A stretch of DNA of 64,000 bases, from positions 1 to 64,000 of the forward strand of contig CBDBND010000030.1 of NCBI GenBank assembly GCA_965207985.1. Direction: 5' to 3'. The DNA is from CBDBND01 sp965207985 (GTDB taxonomy: Bacteria > Pseudomonadota > Alphaproteobacteria > Rhodospirillales > Rhodospirillaceae). How positions within the stretch are numbered: the first letter of the stretch is position 1; each line of letters opens with the position of its first letter. The position numbers and the translations under genes were made by a program. The notes under the pieces were generated by a model, which saw only the letters and a list, made by a program, of their open reading frames with translations, was not told the origin of the DNA and did no database searches. Shown piece after piece: positions 54,127 through 63,219 of this stretch.

Positions 54127-54903
54127 CTCGACCGGGTGAGGGCGACCAGGCGGACGTGGCGACACTCTACAAGCACCTGCGGTTTGCGGGCGTGATGATC
54201 GTCACCCTGTCGGAAGGCGAAATCAACGAACTCCATGTGGGGCTTAAGGGGACGATGAACGCGCTGTTCCTGAAGGACCTCGCGGCCAAGACCCACCGGG
54301 GCCTCAGGGGCCGGACCGAGCAGGGCCGCTCGGGCGGCGGTCTCTGCTACGGCTACGACGTGGTGAAGGCGGTCGACGAGACCGGCGATCCGATACGCGG
54401 CGGGCGCACGGTCAACGAAACGGAGGCCGAAGTCGTGCGCCGGGTGTTCCGGGAGTTCGCCGCCGGCATCAGCCCGCGTGCGATCGCGCGGCGGCTGAAC
54501 GGGGAAGGCATCCCGGGCCCCTCGGGCAAGCTCTGGACCGATTCCACCATCCGGGGCCACGCGAAGCGGGGCACCGGCTTGATCAACAACGAGCTCTACA
54601 TGGGGCGCCTGATCTGGAACCGGCTGCGCTATGTGAAGAACCCGGAGACGGGAAAGCGTGTGTCGCGGATCAACCCGCCGGAGGAGTGGATCGTTACGGA
54701 AGTTCCCGAACTCCGTATCGTCGGCGACGATCTCTGGCAGGGGGTGAAGGACCGCCAGGGCGAGATCACGGAGAAATACGCCACCGTCATCGCGGCCACC
54801 CAAGCCGCACGGGCCAATCGGCTGAACGGCGCCCACCGGCCCCGCCACCTGTTCTCGGGCCTGCTCGAATGCGGGGTCTGTGGCGGCCCCTACCGTTCAA
54901 GAC
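54127..54903 (+). pseudogene. Large serine recombinase, truncated at both ends
   Basis: GDQADVATLYKHLRFAGVMI, then ELHVGLKGTMNALFLKDLAA, KTHRGLRGRTEQGRSGGGLC (end of the resolvase domain), then the Recombinase domain RRVFREFAAGISPRAIARRL, GPSGKLWTDSTIRGHAKRGT and a zinc-ribbon start (HLFSGLLECGVCGGPYRS). The catalytic serine and about the first 65 residues are missing because the MITE replaces them, and a one-base shift is seen near LDRV at the junction. The C-terminus is cut at about 54903 by an IS5 piece. Such enzymes integrate phages or islands. Confidence 0.85.
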
Positions 54904-55000
54904 CTGAAGGTCATCCTTACGCTGAGGACCGCGCCCCTGTTTGGGAAGAAGTGGGCCGATCACCGACCACTCCTCATCTGTCAAATCAAATCGTGTCACT
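54904..55000 (-). pseudogene. IS5-family transposase, N-terminal fragment
   Basis: Minus frame VTRFDLTDEEWSVIGPLLPK, then QGRGPQRKDD: the start of a DUF4096-containing transposase. A second, more decayed copy of the same start lies at about 55680-55760 on the other side of an IS630 piece. Confidence 0.7.
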
Positions 55001-55087
55001 CTTGCCTCCAATAAAAGAGGCTGTGAATCACACCTGCTTAGGTAAAACCAAGACATTAAATTGGGTTCACACCCTAGTTCTTTGACC

Positions 55088-55678
55088 TTAAAGCACCGCG
55101 CCTTTAGTTTGAACCATATCCAGCTTCACAAAAGTAGTTCCAACATTCTTCTGGTGTGAATAGATCGCAAGTTTGTGCAAGGGGTCGAACATCTGGTCGA
55201 ATGTTCTGGCACCGATCCGTCGCAAATGAGCTTTCAGTTTTGAGAATGCCAGTTCGATAGGGTTGAGGTCGGGGGAATATGGTGGCAAGTACAGGAACCA
55301 GCAGCGCTTCGCTTTGAGCGCGGCTGCGGCATCCTTGTTGCGATGCGCCGCGAGGTTGTCACAGATGACGACAGTTCCCGGCTCTAGTTCGGGTGCGAGA
55401 ACGTCGCGGATGTAGGCGGCAAATGCCATGCCGTTCATAGCTCCGTTGATCACCCATGGTGCGATTAGACTGTTATGGGTCAAACCCGCAATGAATGTCT
55501 GCATTCCCCATGCGCCAAAGGGCGTGCTCATTTGCAATCGCTTACCGCGCAGGCTTCGCCCGCGCAACCGGGTCAAGTTTGTCTTCACGGATGTTTCGTC
55601 AATGAACACAAGACGATGAGGCTGCGCCTGCATGGCCGGGATGCGGTGCCGGAACCAGTCCTGACGCAGACCGCGCAC
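55088..55678 (-). pseudogene. IS630-family transposase, catalytic part
   Basis: Minus frame RLVFIDETSVKTNLTRLRGR (first Asp), then FGAWGMQTFIAGLTHNSLIA, PGTVVICDNLAAHRNKDAAA (second Asp), LPPYSPDLNPIELAFSKLKA (Glu) and a normal end. The N-terminal HTH part is missing; similar N-terminal pieces are at about 55.84-55.93 and 57.25-57.49 kb, either side of the IS256 element, suggesting that the original IS630 was split and partly duplicated. Confidence 0.85.
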
Positions 55679-55937
55679 CCTGTTTGGGAAGAAGTCGGTT
55701 GCCGATCACCGACCACTCCTCATACGTGTGTCAAATCAAATCGCTCACTGGATTGCGATACCCCCGGTGGCCGCTTCCAAGTTCTGGTAAAGATGTCGCC
55801 GTCCTGCTGTGAATCACACCTGCTTCAGGTAAATTCCTGATGAGGGGCAAGTTTGACATGACCTACGTCCTTGTAATTCGGGTTCACACCCTAGTTCTCA
55901 CGCAACTTTGACCTTAAAGCACCGCGCGGATATTTTG
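55679..55937. other. IS5 and IS630 debris
   Basis: Holds a second decayed copy of the IS5 start (GACCACTCCTCATACG on the plus strand, cf. 54.97 kb), then about 80 bases (CCTGATGAGGGGCAAGTTTG onward, about 55835-55912) that are repeated in the same orientation at about 57291-57370 beyond the IS256, and GACCTTAAAGCACCGCGC, which also occurs at about 55084. No gene. Confidence 0.6.
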
Positions 55938-57285
55938 ATAACGTATCTTTTCTTGCGCACATTTTGAGGAGGCGGTGGCTCATGTGGTGAAGTTGGATTG
56001 TCGAGATCTAACGAACCACAGAGGAGACCACCACCATGACAGAGTATAGCAAGAAGCCCTTGGGCAACGTCGTTCAGATTGACGAGAAGCGGATCAACGA
56101 CCACCTGGGCGAGCTGGTCCGGGGTACGGTTGAGGAGACGCTCAACGGCCTACTGGATGCCGAAGCGGACGCGCTGTGCGGGGCGCAGCGCTACGAGCGT
56201 AGTCCGGAGCGTTCTGACTACCGGGCCGGCAGCTACGACCGCAAGCTTCACACCAAGGCCGGTGAGGTGACGCTGAAGATGCCGAAGCTGCGCAAGCAGG
56301 CGTTCGAGACGGCGATTGTCGAGCGCTATCGGCGGCGTGAAAGCTCGATCGAGGAGTCGCTGATCGAGATGTACCTGGCCGGTGTATCCGTGCGCCGGGT
56401 CGAGGACATCACTGATGCCCTATGGGGTACCCGGGTATCGTCTGGAACGGTCTCGAAGCTCAACCAGAAGGTGTACAAGCACATCGAGGCGTGGCGCAAA
56501 CCGGCCGATCGAGGGTGAGTACCCGTACGTCTACCTCGACGGTGTTGTCCTCAAGCGCAGCTGGGCCGGCGAAGTACGCAATGTCTCAGTGCTCGTCGCT
56601 ATCGGTGTTGGCGTTGATGGCTACCGTCGTATCCTCGGGGTAGCCGAGGGCCACAAAGAGGACAAGAGCGGCTGGAGCGGCTTCCTGCGGCACCTCAAGG
56701 AGCGTGGCCTCAACGGCGTGCAGCTGGTGATCTCCGACGCCTGCCTTGGACTGGAGGAATCCGTCCACGACTACTACCCCGAGACCGACTGGCAGCGCTG
56801 CATGGTGCACTTCTATCGCAACGTCTTCAGCCATGTGCCAAACGTCAAGGTGAAGGAAGTGGCCCGGATGCTCAAGGCCATCCACGCCCAGGAGAGTCTG
56901 GACTCAGCACGCGCTCAAGGCCGCTAATATCGTCGACCAGCTCAAGCAGATGCGTCTTTCCAAGGCGGCCGACCTGGTCGAGGAAGCGATTGAGGAAACG
57001 CTGACGTTCTATCGTTTCCCGGATAACCACTGGGTACGTATCCGGACCAACAACCCGATGGAACGCATCATCCGGGAGATTCGGCGAAGAACCCGTGTGG
57101 TCGGCGCCTTTCCGGATGGTCAGTCGGCCGTGATGCTGTGCGCGGCCAGATTACGGCACATTGCAGGTACGAAATGGGGAACACGCCGATACCTGAATAT
57201 GGACACGCTAAACCAACAACAACTTGAGCAACAACCGACTACCGCGTGAGCACCGCCAGATCAAAGTGCGCAAGATTCTTGACGC
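55938..57285 (+). mobile_element. IS256-family element, decayed
   Basis: The ends share TCTTGCGCACxTTTGA in inverted orientation (left about 55950-55967, right about 57262-57277). Contains one transposase gene with two frameshifts. The borders are approximate. It is inserted in IS630 debris. Confidence 0.75.
56036..57249 (+). pseudogene. IS256-family transposase with two frameshifts
   Basis: Frame 1: MTEYSKKPLGNVVQIDEKRI, then LLDAEADALCGAQRYERSPE up to IEAWRKPADRG. An extra A near 56502 shifts the frame. Frame 2: PIEGEYPYVYLDGVVLKRSW (first Asp), then LVISDACLGLEESVHDYYPE (second Asp) up to ESLDSARAQGR, with another one-base shift near 56917. Frame 3: ADLVEEAIEETLTFYRFPDN, then RTNNPMERIIREIRRRTRVV (Glu). 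All catalytic residues survive in the fragments, so the lesions are recent. Confidence 0.9.
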
Positions 57286-57486
57286 TACCCCTGATGAGGG
57301 GCAAGTTTGCCATGACCTCGGGGACGTCCTTGATTCGGGTTCGATAGACCCTGTCTCACGCAACTTGCGTTGCCACCGCACCCCCGCGGCGGATATTTTC
57401 AAGCGCGCCGCGGCGGCACCGCTCAAGCCCTCTTCGATGTATTGTTGGAAACGCGCTCGAAGCGCTGATGGTAGTGCTGCTGGCAT
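57250..57486 (-). pseudogene. IS630-family transposase, N-terminal fragment
   Basis: MPAALPSALRARFQQYIEEG, then LSGAAAARLKISAAGVRWQR and KLRETGSIEPESR: the HTH start of an IS630 enzyme, disrupted after about 50 codons by the IS256 element. About 80 bases of it are repeated at about 55835-55912. Confidence 0.75.
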
Positions 57487-57635
57487 GGAAAATCCTCCCG
57501 AATTAAGGAGGAATCACAATTCGCAAAGATTGGGAAGACCATCGATTCAACATTCAAAATCGACGCTTTAGCCATTAGCCGCTGCCATTCTACCCATGTG
57601 CTGAGAGCGTTCTTAATGTCTTCAAGAATTGTCAT
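57487..57635 (-). pseudogene. Unknown gene, 5' fragment
   Basis: ATG at 57633-57635 with GGAG ten bases upstream; MTILEDIKNALSTWVEWQRL, then MAKASILNVESMVFPIFANC. Truncated by the IS630 relic after about 50 codons. Its start overlaps the stop of the HNH fragment (ATGA), so both were in one operon. The family is not recognised. Confidence 0.45.
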
Positions 57636-57812
57636 TTTCGGTGTGCTCCGTTCATAAATCCCCGTTTCTTGTTCTCCCGCCGCAACCCTGACAGCGTGAA
57701 CGTGTTGGATTTGAGCCGGTTGCACGGCCCGCATAGCAGGATGCGGTTTGAGATGTGATTGAGCCCGCCATCGGAGCGCGGGGTGTTGTGGTCCAGTTCA
57801 AGAATGACCTTC
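57632..57812 (-). pseudogene. HNH nuclease domain, C-terminal fragment
   Basis: Minus frame ILELDHNTPRSDGGLNHISN, then RILLCGPCNRLKSNTFTLSG and RRENKKRGFMNGAHRK. The LDH-P---GG, N and CGPCN pattern is that of HNH endonuclease domains, sometimes found at the end of DNA methyltransferases. A TAG precedes it in frame at about 57815, and nothing upstream matches, so only the end of the gene is left. Confidence 0.65.
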
Positions 57813-57928
57813 TAAAGAATTTACATGGTATCGTGGCCCAAAAAGACGGTTACGTGTTCAAAAAATTTCCCCGAAATTCTGGTTTGAAGATATATCAGAC
57901 GCCCATCAAGCAGGCGCAATTTCTATTT

Positions 57929-58042
57929 TCATGACTGATGAAGTTTAAACCCCACCAAATACTGCCACAGGTTCACCAACGCTGCGAAGATCGCGCCACA
58001 CAGCGCCCCGAGCAGCATCATTCTGACGTATACAGGATTCAT
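57929..58042 (-). CDS. Small membrane protein, 37 residues
   Basis: MNPVYVRMMLLGALCGAIFA, then ALVNLWQYLVGFKLHQS. The ATG overlaps the TAA of the upstream gene (TAATG), so it is translationally coupled. One membrane helix, with a small-residue face GALCGAIFAA. No family is known to me. Coupling and a good hydrophobic profile support a real gene. Confidence 0.5.
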   Translation of the reverse strand: MNPVYVRMMLLGALCGAIFAALVNLWQYLVGFKLHQS

Positions 58043-58380
58043 TATCCTTTGATACGGTTAATTATTCTCATAACAAATATGGTGATGACACTAGCATAAA
58101 GAGCGGTGCTAACTTGGTCGACGATGGCGTCCAAAGGATCACCAATCAGCGGAATGTGCCCCAACACATTCGCGCCTGAAGCAGCACCTACGGCCAGAGT
58201 AACAACCAAATAGGCTGTCGCATCTTCGGGGTCAATCGCCACGGCGGCGTAGACCAAGCCCAGAATAACCAGCACCAGTGGCCCAACGCCCCCAGGAACT
58301 GCGTCGGCGGCAAGGGCCTGCACAATTGCCAACACAATAACTAGGCCAATAATAATTCTGATTGTCATGGTCTTATCCAT
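58042..58380 (-). CDS. Hypothetical membrane protein, about 3 helices
   Basis: 112 residues from the ATG at 58380, with GGGAG six bases upstream; an ATG two codons earlier touches the ribosome site. Helices IRIIIGLVIVLAIVQALAAD, then GPLVLVILGLVYAAVAI, AYLVVTLAVGAASGANV and VSTALYASVITIFVMRIINR. The family is not recognised. It lies between the YodC-like gene and the 37-residue membrane protein on one transcript. Confidence 0.7.
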   Translation of the reverse strand: MDKTMTIRIIIGLVIVLAIVQALAADAVPGGVGPLVLVILGLVYAAVAIDPEDATAYLVVTLAVGAASGANVLGHIPLIGDPLDAIVDQVSTALYASVITIFVMRIINRIKG

Positions 58381-58390
58381 TGTCATCTCC

Positions 58391-58558
58391 CTATTCTTCC
58401 ACCTTCACCAAGGCGTTAACGTCTATCGTTTTCTGGTGCAATGTGCCCTTTTCGTCGTACCAGGAGCACAGGGCCGAGCCCATATCGACAAAATCAACCG
58501 TCATCACAGGGCCGCTGTCCTTTAGCTGCACATGATCGCCTTCCTGAATGTCGTTCAT
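58391..58558 (-). CDS. YodC family (DUF2158) protein
   Basis: 55 residues from the ATG at 58558 (MNDIQEGDHVQLKDSGPVMT, then VDFVDMGSALCSWYDEKGTL), with AGAGGG upstream. Short SH3-like beta-barrel with the family pattern GD-V-LKSGGP-MTV--I and C-W(F/Y). Its function is unknown; it is often near phage or stress genes. It is the first gene of the three-gene unit with the two membrane proteins, 10 bases before the next. Confidence 0.8.
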   Translation of the reverse strand: MNDIQEGDHVQLKDSGPVMTVDFVDMGSALCSWYDEKGTLHQKTIDVNALVKVEE

Positions 58559-59049
58559 TTGTCCCTCTTTGAAACTAGACGGGAGGCGGATCGGTCTCCG
58601 CCCCTGTTGATGAGTGAAGCTAACCCGCACTCCCGCCTAGCGGCTTGACAGGAAGCAAGGTTGGCCTGTCAGCGAGATAGGTGAACCCGCTCCCCGCCTA
58701 GCCTGCCCGGTCGAGCAGCTACACCAAACCGGACGCCCCTGTTTACGCCACAAGGGCGCGATAGCTCAAGGGCTTATAGCTCTCATAAACGCGAGATCTG
58801 GGACTGGATATATTCTATGTGAGGGCGTGCCACGAAAATTATCCTTCGATTGTTATAGCCCAGATAACTTATCCAGTCTGGGCAATTGTGGACAAGAGAA
58901 TCCCCGTGCCCCACTCAATGCACCGTCGAGTCATCTTAGCTGTCTCCATTAGTTCCTAAGTATCGGAGACTTTTGCATCCTCCAGGTAAGACCCAATTGT
59001 GCTTGTGAACACACGCGTCGATCTGCAGCGACCCTGGAACAAGTGAGGG
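58559..59049. other. Intergenic region with inverted repeats
   Basis: No gene seen. It contains GCCCAGA and TCTGGGC arms around 58857-58882 (hairpin with TAACTTATCCAG in the loop) and ACTGGATA/TATCCAGT arms at about 58803 and 58870. It should hold the promoter of the YodC-like unit. Confidence 0.45.
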
Positions 59050-59727
59050 TTACGCCGTCTCGGCAATGCACTCAGGCGTATCGTTCTTGACGCTGTTCAC
59101 CATCTTGCTCACCCCATGCACCGCCAGGTCATTGCCGTCATAGGGCCTGAGAAGGGCCAGAGTGTCTTTCAAAGCCGCGTCAGCGGATATCCACCTGTCA
59201 TAGTCCCTCTCGGCAAGGATGACCGGCATGCGGTTGTGGTAAGGCCTGACCACCCCATTGGCCTCCGTTGTCACAATGGCGCAGGAGGTCACGTTCAGCC
59301 GGCTGTTGTATTCCCATATCCCGGCAAAGCTGAACGGGCGTCCGTCCTCCAGATGGAACCAGTGCGGCTGCTTTGACCCATCGGACATCGTCTTCCACTC
59401 GTAGAACCCGTCCGCCGGGATGAGGCAGCGGTGTCTATTCACCGCGGTCTTGAACGAGGCTTTTTCCGTGATGGTCTCTGCCCGGGCATTGATCATCTTG
59501 TAAGCGGTCTTCTCGTCCTTGGCCCAGGGCGGCACCAAGCCCCAGCGGGCGATGGCCATCTCGGGCTCCTCATCCGGCTGACGCAGGATGGGGATGTCTT
59601 GTGTGGGGGCTACGTTGTAGCGGGGCTTGAAGTTCTCACGCTTGAAATCAGTCTCACGTTCCACAGTCAGGCGGTATAGCTCATAGATCTCGCGCCAGGA
59701 CATGGTCCGTGTGAAGCGCCCGCGCAT
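59050..59727 (-). CDS. SRAP/YedK-like protein lacking the catalytic cysteine
   Basis: 225 residues of the SOS response-associated peptidase (HMCES/YedK) family, which shields abasic sites in single-stranded DNA by a covalent bond from Cys2. Conserved parts are present: YNVAPTQDIPIL, WGLVPPWAKD, MINARAETI, RCLIPADGFYEWK and YHNRMPVIL (catalytic His). But the N-terminus reads MRGRFTRT: codon 2 is CGC (Arg) where the family has TGC (Cys in MCGR). One T-to-C change explains it. The thiazolidine link cannot form, so the protein is either inactive or only binds DNA. The start overlaps the stop of the gene before it (TGATG). Confidence 0.9.
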   Translation of the reverse strand: MRGRFTRTMSWREIYELYRLTVERETDFKRENFKPRYNVAPTQDIPILRQPDEEPEMAIARWGLVPPWAKDEKTAYKMINARAETITEKASFKTAVNRHRCLIPADGFYEWKTMSDGSKQPHWFHLEDGRPFSFAGIWEYNSRLNVTSCAIVTTEANGVVRPYHNRMPVILAERDYDRWISADAALKDTLALLRPYDGNDLAVHGVSKMVNSVKNDTPECIAETA

Positions 59728-59960
59728 CAGCCGTGATACCCGCTTTGGGTAGGCTGCAAGGGCGACCAGTCGGGGATAACGTCTATATCCCTACCACCAC
59801 AGGACGAGTACTTAAGCCTGGACCTTATGGCCTGTAACGGCGTCTTGGGCTCAAACTGTGACAGCTGCACCGTTCCCCTATGCCGGCAGGCGAGGTCTTC
59901 GCAATACACATTCACCTGGGTGACGCCGTTACCTAACAGCCACTCCACACGCACCGTCAT
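59727..59960 (-). CDS. Small conserved hypothetical protein
   Basis: 77 residues: MTVRVEWLLGNGVTQVNVYC, then EDLACRHRGTVQLSQFEPKT and RLKYSSCGGRDIDVIPDW. Cysteines in YCEDLAC and SSCGG suggest a degenerate zinc ribbon (one Cys of the second CxxC appears to be replaced by Tyr or Ser). It is coupled by overlap to the SRAP gene, so the two are co-translated and probably act together in DNA repair (inference). Confidence 0.65.
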   Translation of the reverse strand: MTVRVEWLLGNGVTQVNVYCEDLACRHRGTVQLSQFEPKTPLQAIRSRLKYSSCGGRDIDVIPDWSPLQPTQSGYHG

Positions 59961-60134
59961 ATTTCCTGTCCCTTGGTCCCGGTATTCGGTGGCTGCGCTC
60001 TTTCTATGCCGAAAACTTCGTCCACCGCTCCAAATGGTGCAACCCGCCTAAGCCCTAAAAGAGATTTTCGCAAGTCACACCCCTCAACTACCACAGTCTT
60101 TCCAATTGAGAGATGCCCATGACAGACTCATTCC

Positions 60135-60833
60135 ATGCGTGAACAGGATCTGTATCTTCCGGTAAAGACATTCCTTGAGGGGCAGGGTTATGAAGTGAAA
60201 GGGGAAGTGGATGGATGTGATGTTGTTGCGCTTCGTGAGGGTGCACCACCTGTTATAGTCGAGTTAAAGACTGCCTTTTCGCTTGCCTTGGTGTTTCAAG
60301 GAATCTCCCGCCAGACTCTGTCCGACAATGTCTATCTGGCGGTTCCGCCGTTTTCGCGGCGTGGGGTCCGGCAAAGGGATGCACTGGCACTATGCCGTCG
60401 GCTTGGCCTCGGGCTCTTGACCGTCTGGCTCGTACCGGCACCTTGGGTCGAGGCGTTGCTCGACCCAGCGCCTTACAGGCCGCGGAAGCGCAAACAGGCG
60501 GCTGAGTTGCTGCTGCGGGAGTTCCAGCAGCGGGTGGGAGACCCCAATCAAGGCGGTGTCAACCGGCGCAAGATCGTCACCGCATACCGTCAGGATGCCT
60601 TGCGTTGCGCCATGCATCTCCACAGCCATGGCCCTACCAAGGCCTCAGCCGTCGCCAAGTTCACCGGTGTCGACAGGGCCCGGACTATCATGTACGCAGA
60701 TCACTATGGTTGGTTCGAACGTGGCGCTAATACGCCGCGCGGAATCTACACACTGTCACCAAGAGGCAGGCAGGCTTTGGAGGAATACGCGGAGACTGTG
60801 GCCGCGCTCAAGAAGGAAAACACCCAAGTTTAG
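60135..60833 (+). CDS. DUF2161 family PD-(D/E)XK-like protein
   Basis: 232 residues. REQDLYLPVKTFLEGQGYEV, then EVDGCDVVALREG and PPVIVELKTAFSLALVFQGI: a D...(E-x-K) pair like restriction-endonuclease-fold proteins. VYLAVPPFSRRGVRQRDALA and the winged-helix-like end (CAMHLHSHGPTKASAVAKFT, then GVDRARTIMYADHYGWF) are typical of this alphaproteobacterial family. A DNA-related role is likely, but no reaction is proven to my knowledge. It is intact, with its own upstream region of 174 bases. Confidence 0.8.
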   Translation: MREQDLYLPVKTFLEGQGYEVKGEVDGCDVVALREGAPPVIVELKTAFSLALVFQGISRQTLSDNVYLAVPPFSRRGVRQRDALALCRRLGLGLLTVWLVPAPWVEALLDPAPYRPRKRKQAAELLLREFQQRVGDPNQGGVNRRKIVTAYRQDALRCAMHLHSHGPTKASAVAKFTGVDRARTIMYADHYGWFERGANTPRGIYTLSPRGRQALEEYAETVAALKKENTQV

Positions 60834-60845
60834 AGCGGGATCCGA

Positions 60846-61090
60846 TCATGATGTGGAGTATCCTGCGGCGTTGAAATAGTTTTTGCATTCATGCGGTGAG
60901 AAGGTTTGGGAGATTTGGCCGATGGCGTTCCACAAGCCGTCGACGGTTCTCTCTGCGGCCTTTCGGAGGCTAGCCTTGAGCTTTGCGAAGGCGAGTTCTA
61001 TGGGGTTGAAGTCGGGGCTATAGGGCGGCAGGAAGAGGAGCTGGGCGCCGGCGTCCTCGATGATCTTGCGGGCCTTGGGTCCCTTGGACG
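60846..61090 (-). pseudogene. IS630-family transposase, C-terminal fragment
   Basis: Minus frame KARKIIEDAGAQLLFLPPYS, then PDFNPIELAFAKLKASLRKA, AERTVDGLWNAIGQISQTFS and ECKNYFNAAGYSTS. Contains the last catalytic Glu. It is joined at about 61090 to a histidine kinase piece. Confidence 0.85.
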
Positions 61091-61278
61091 ATGCGGCGCG
61101 CATCGGCCATCACCCGGGGCAGATCGGACGGAAGGTCGACCACCACGGCTTGCCTGCCGCTGGCGCCCGCGAACGCGGTCCGCGCCCGCTCGACCAGCCC
61201 GGCCAGATCCTGCGCCTCGGGATCGACCGGCATCATGCCCGCGCCGATGCGCCCGGCGTCGAGCAGGTCGCTGATCCG
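61091..61278 (-). pseudogene. Sensor histidine kinase, internal fragment
   Basis: Minus frame ISDLLDAGRIGAGMMPVDPE, then AQDLAGLVERARTAFAGASG and RQAVVVDLPSDLPRVMADAR. It is the stretch between the HisKA helices and the N box of KdpD-like kinases; both ends are missing. Confidence 0.6.
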
Positions 61279-61699
61279 TCAGCTGGTGGCGGCCGGCTTC
61301 CTGCGCCTTGACATTGCAGGTTATGGCGGACTCGCGATGACGGAAAAGGGTAGAAAACTGTTGCGGGGTAACGGCACCTTCCACTTCCGCTCGGATACGT
61401 TAGCCAAGTCCTCCAGCAAGCCCCGTCAAGCCCGGGTCAAGGATTCCGAAACCCCCCTGAGTGACGAGCAGGCAGAACTGCTGGATGTGCTCAAGGCGCT
61501 GCGGTTGCAACTCGCCAGGGACCGGGGAGTGCCCGCCTATATCGTGTTTCCCGACCGCTCGCTGATGGACATGGTCCGCCGGTGCCCACGTACAAAGGAG
61601 GAGTTCGCCGCCGTCAACGGTGTTGGCGCGGCCAAACTAAAGGCGTTTGCCGAACCGTTCCTGACTGCCATCGGCGAGGCTCTATCCCGAGAAACATAA
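61271..61699 (+). pseudogene. recQ: ATP-dependent DNA helicase RecQ, C-terminal fragment
   Basis: Plus frame LIRQLVAAGFLRLDIAGYGG, then LAMTEKGRKLLRGNGTFHFR (RQC winged helix) and ARDRGVPAYIVFPDRSLMDM, RRCPRTKEEFAAVNGVGAAK, AFAEPFLTAIGEAL (HRDC domain). The helicase core and zinc site are missing; the junction with the kinase fragment is within a few bases. It lies just before the topoisomerase relic, a natural functional pair. Confidence 0.8.
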
Positions 61700-61774
61700 G
61701 TGTGGAGCCGGTCGGATTGACGGCATTGAGCTTGCCGCCTGGCGATGTTCGCGTTATGTTCTTTTCGGTTTACC

Positions 61775-63219
61775 ATGAACGATCAAATCGTAATCACCGA
61801 AAAGTTCAGCCAGGCCAAGGACGTGCGCGCTGCGGTCGGGTCCCGTTACGGCGCGGTCTTGGCAGCTGAGGGCCACTTGCTCGACCTCAATGAGCCGGAA
61901 GAGGTAAATCCGGCTTGGAAACGTTGGTCAACGGCACTGCTCAAGCCCGAGGGACTCTACGGCACCAAACCGGCAGCGGGCGGTAACAAGGCGGCCAAGC
62001 TTAAAGCCATCCGCGTGGCGTTGCGCACCGCTAAGCGGGTCTGGCTCGCCACTGACTGTGATCGCGAAGGTCAACTCATTGGCCAGGACATTCTGGAGCA
62101 CTGCCGTTATCGCGGAGAGGTGATGCGGGTGATGTTTACCGCACAGGATCCAATGACCATCCGTGAGGCGTTCCTTCGTGCTCGGCCCAATGGCGAACAT
62201 GCCTGTCTCTACGCTGCGGCCGTCGCGCGCCGGCAAGCGGACCAGATTTATAACCTGTCCCCGATTGGCGCCCTGCTGAGGAGAAGGGCGAAACTGCGCA
62301 GGCGCTGCCGCCTCTCAGGGACCGGGAAACCGTTCGATTGCTAAACCCTCAGATAGAGGCCAAGGAGACCCGGCCACCCCCTCGCTACAAGGAAGGCACT
62401 CTGATCGAGGCGATGCAGAACGCCTGGCGGTGCGTCGACGATGAGGCGCAGCGGGAGCGTCTTAAGGAAGCCAAGGGCATCGGTACACCGGCGACGCGCG
62501 CGGAGATAATCGCCGGGTTGAAGAAGCAGAATTTTCTGACGGTGAAAGACAAAAACATCGTTCCGACCGAGCGGGGACTGGCTCTATTCGAGTTGCTGAA
62601 GCGCGCCGATGGGGCTCTCGTAGACCCAGGCGTGACCGCGGAACTCGAATGCTTGCTCGATGAAGTGTTGCTCGGCAAGCAAGAAATGATGGGGGCGATC
62701 AACGCGGTATGCGACGCCGCCCGGCGGATAATCGCCCGGCTCGAAGATGGTGCCGCAGCCGGAGCAAGGATCGGGCCAGGCAATGCCTTCAATGGCCAGG
62801 ACGGCAAGCAGCGGCCTCCGACGCCGGCGATGAAGCGGTTTGCCGCTTCCCTTGCCAAACGCAAGGGTATCAAACCGCCCAAGGGGTATACGAAATCGGC
62901 GGAGATCTGCAGGTCGTTTCTTGATCAACATGCGCCAAAACAAAGAACGGGCAATTTTGGTGATCGCACCGCGGGAGAAACACCGAACAGGTTGCCCAGC
63001 GCAGCGCAGATATCCTTTGCAGACACAATTGCCCGGGAGAACGGGGTCACCGTGCCGGAGACGGCCAGAAAATCTTCGGTTGCAATGTCCAAATGGATTG
63101 ATGCGAACCGACAGGTGAGGACCCGAAGGAACCCCAGGCCAACGTCTCGCACCGAACGCGCTCCGAAGGGTTCGGGGAAGACGACGCGGACGACTTTACC
63201 GGAGAAGCGGAAGGCATAA
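61775..63219 (+). pseudogene. Type IA DNA topoisomerase (TopB-like) without its catalytic core
   Basis: First part (from the ATG at 61775): Toprim domain IVITEKFSQAKDVRAAVGSR, then AAEGHLLDLNEPEEVNPAWK and RVWLATDCDREGQLIGQDIL, ARRQADQIYN. Near 62260 the text jumps and shifts frame. The second part reads AEEKGETAQALPPLRDRETV, then RPPPRYKEGTLIEAMQNAWR, LKEAKGIGTPATRAEIIAGL and a Lys-rich tail to 63219. The region with the active-site tyrosine between them is deleted (several hundred residues in relatives). The protein cannot cut DNA. Confidence 0.85.
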
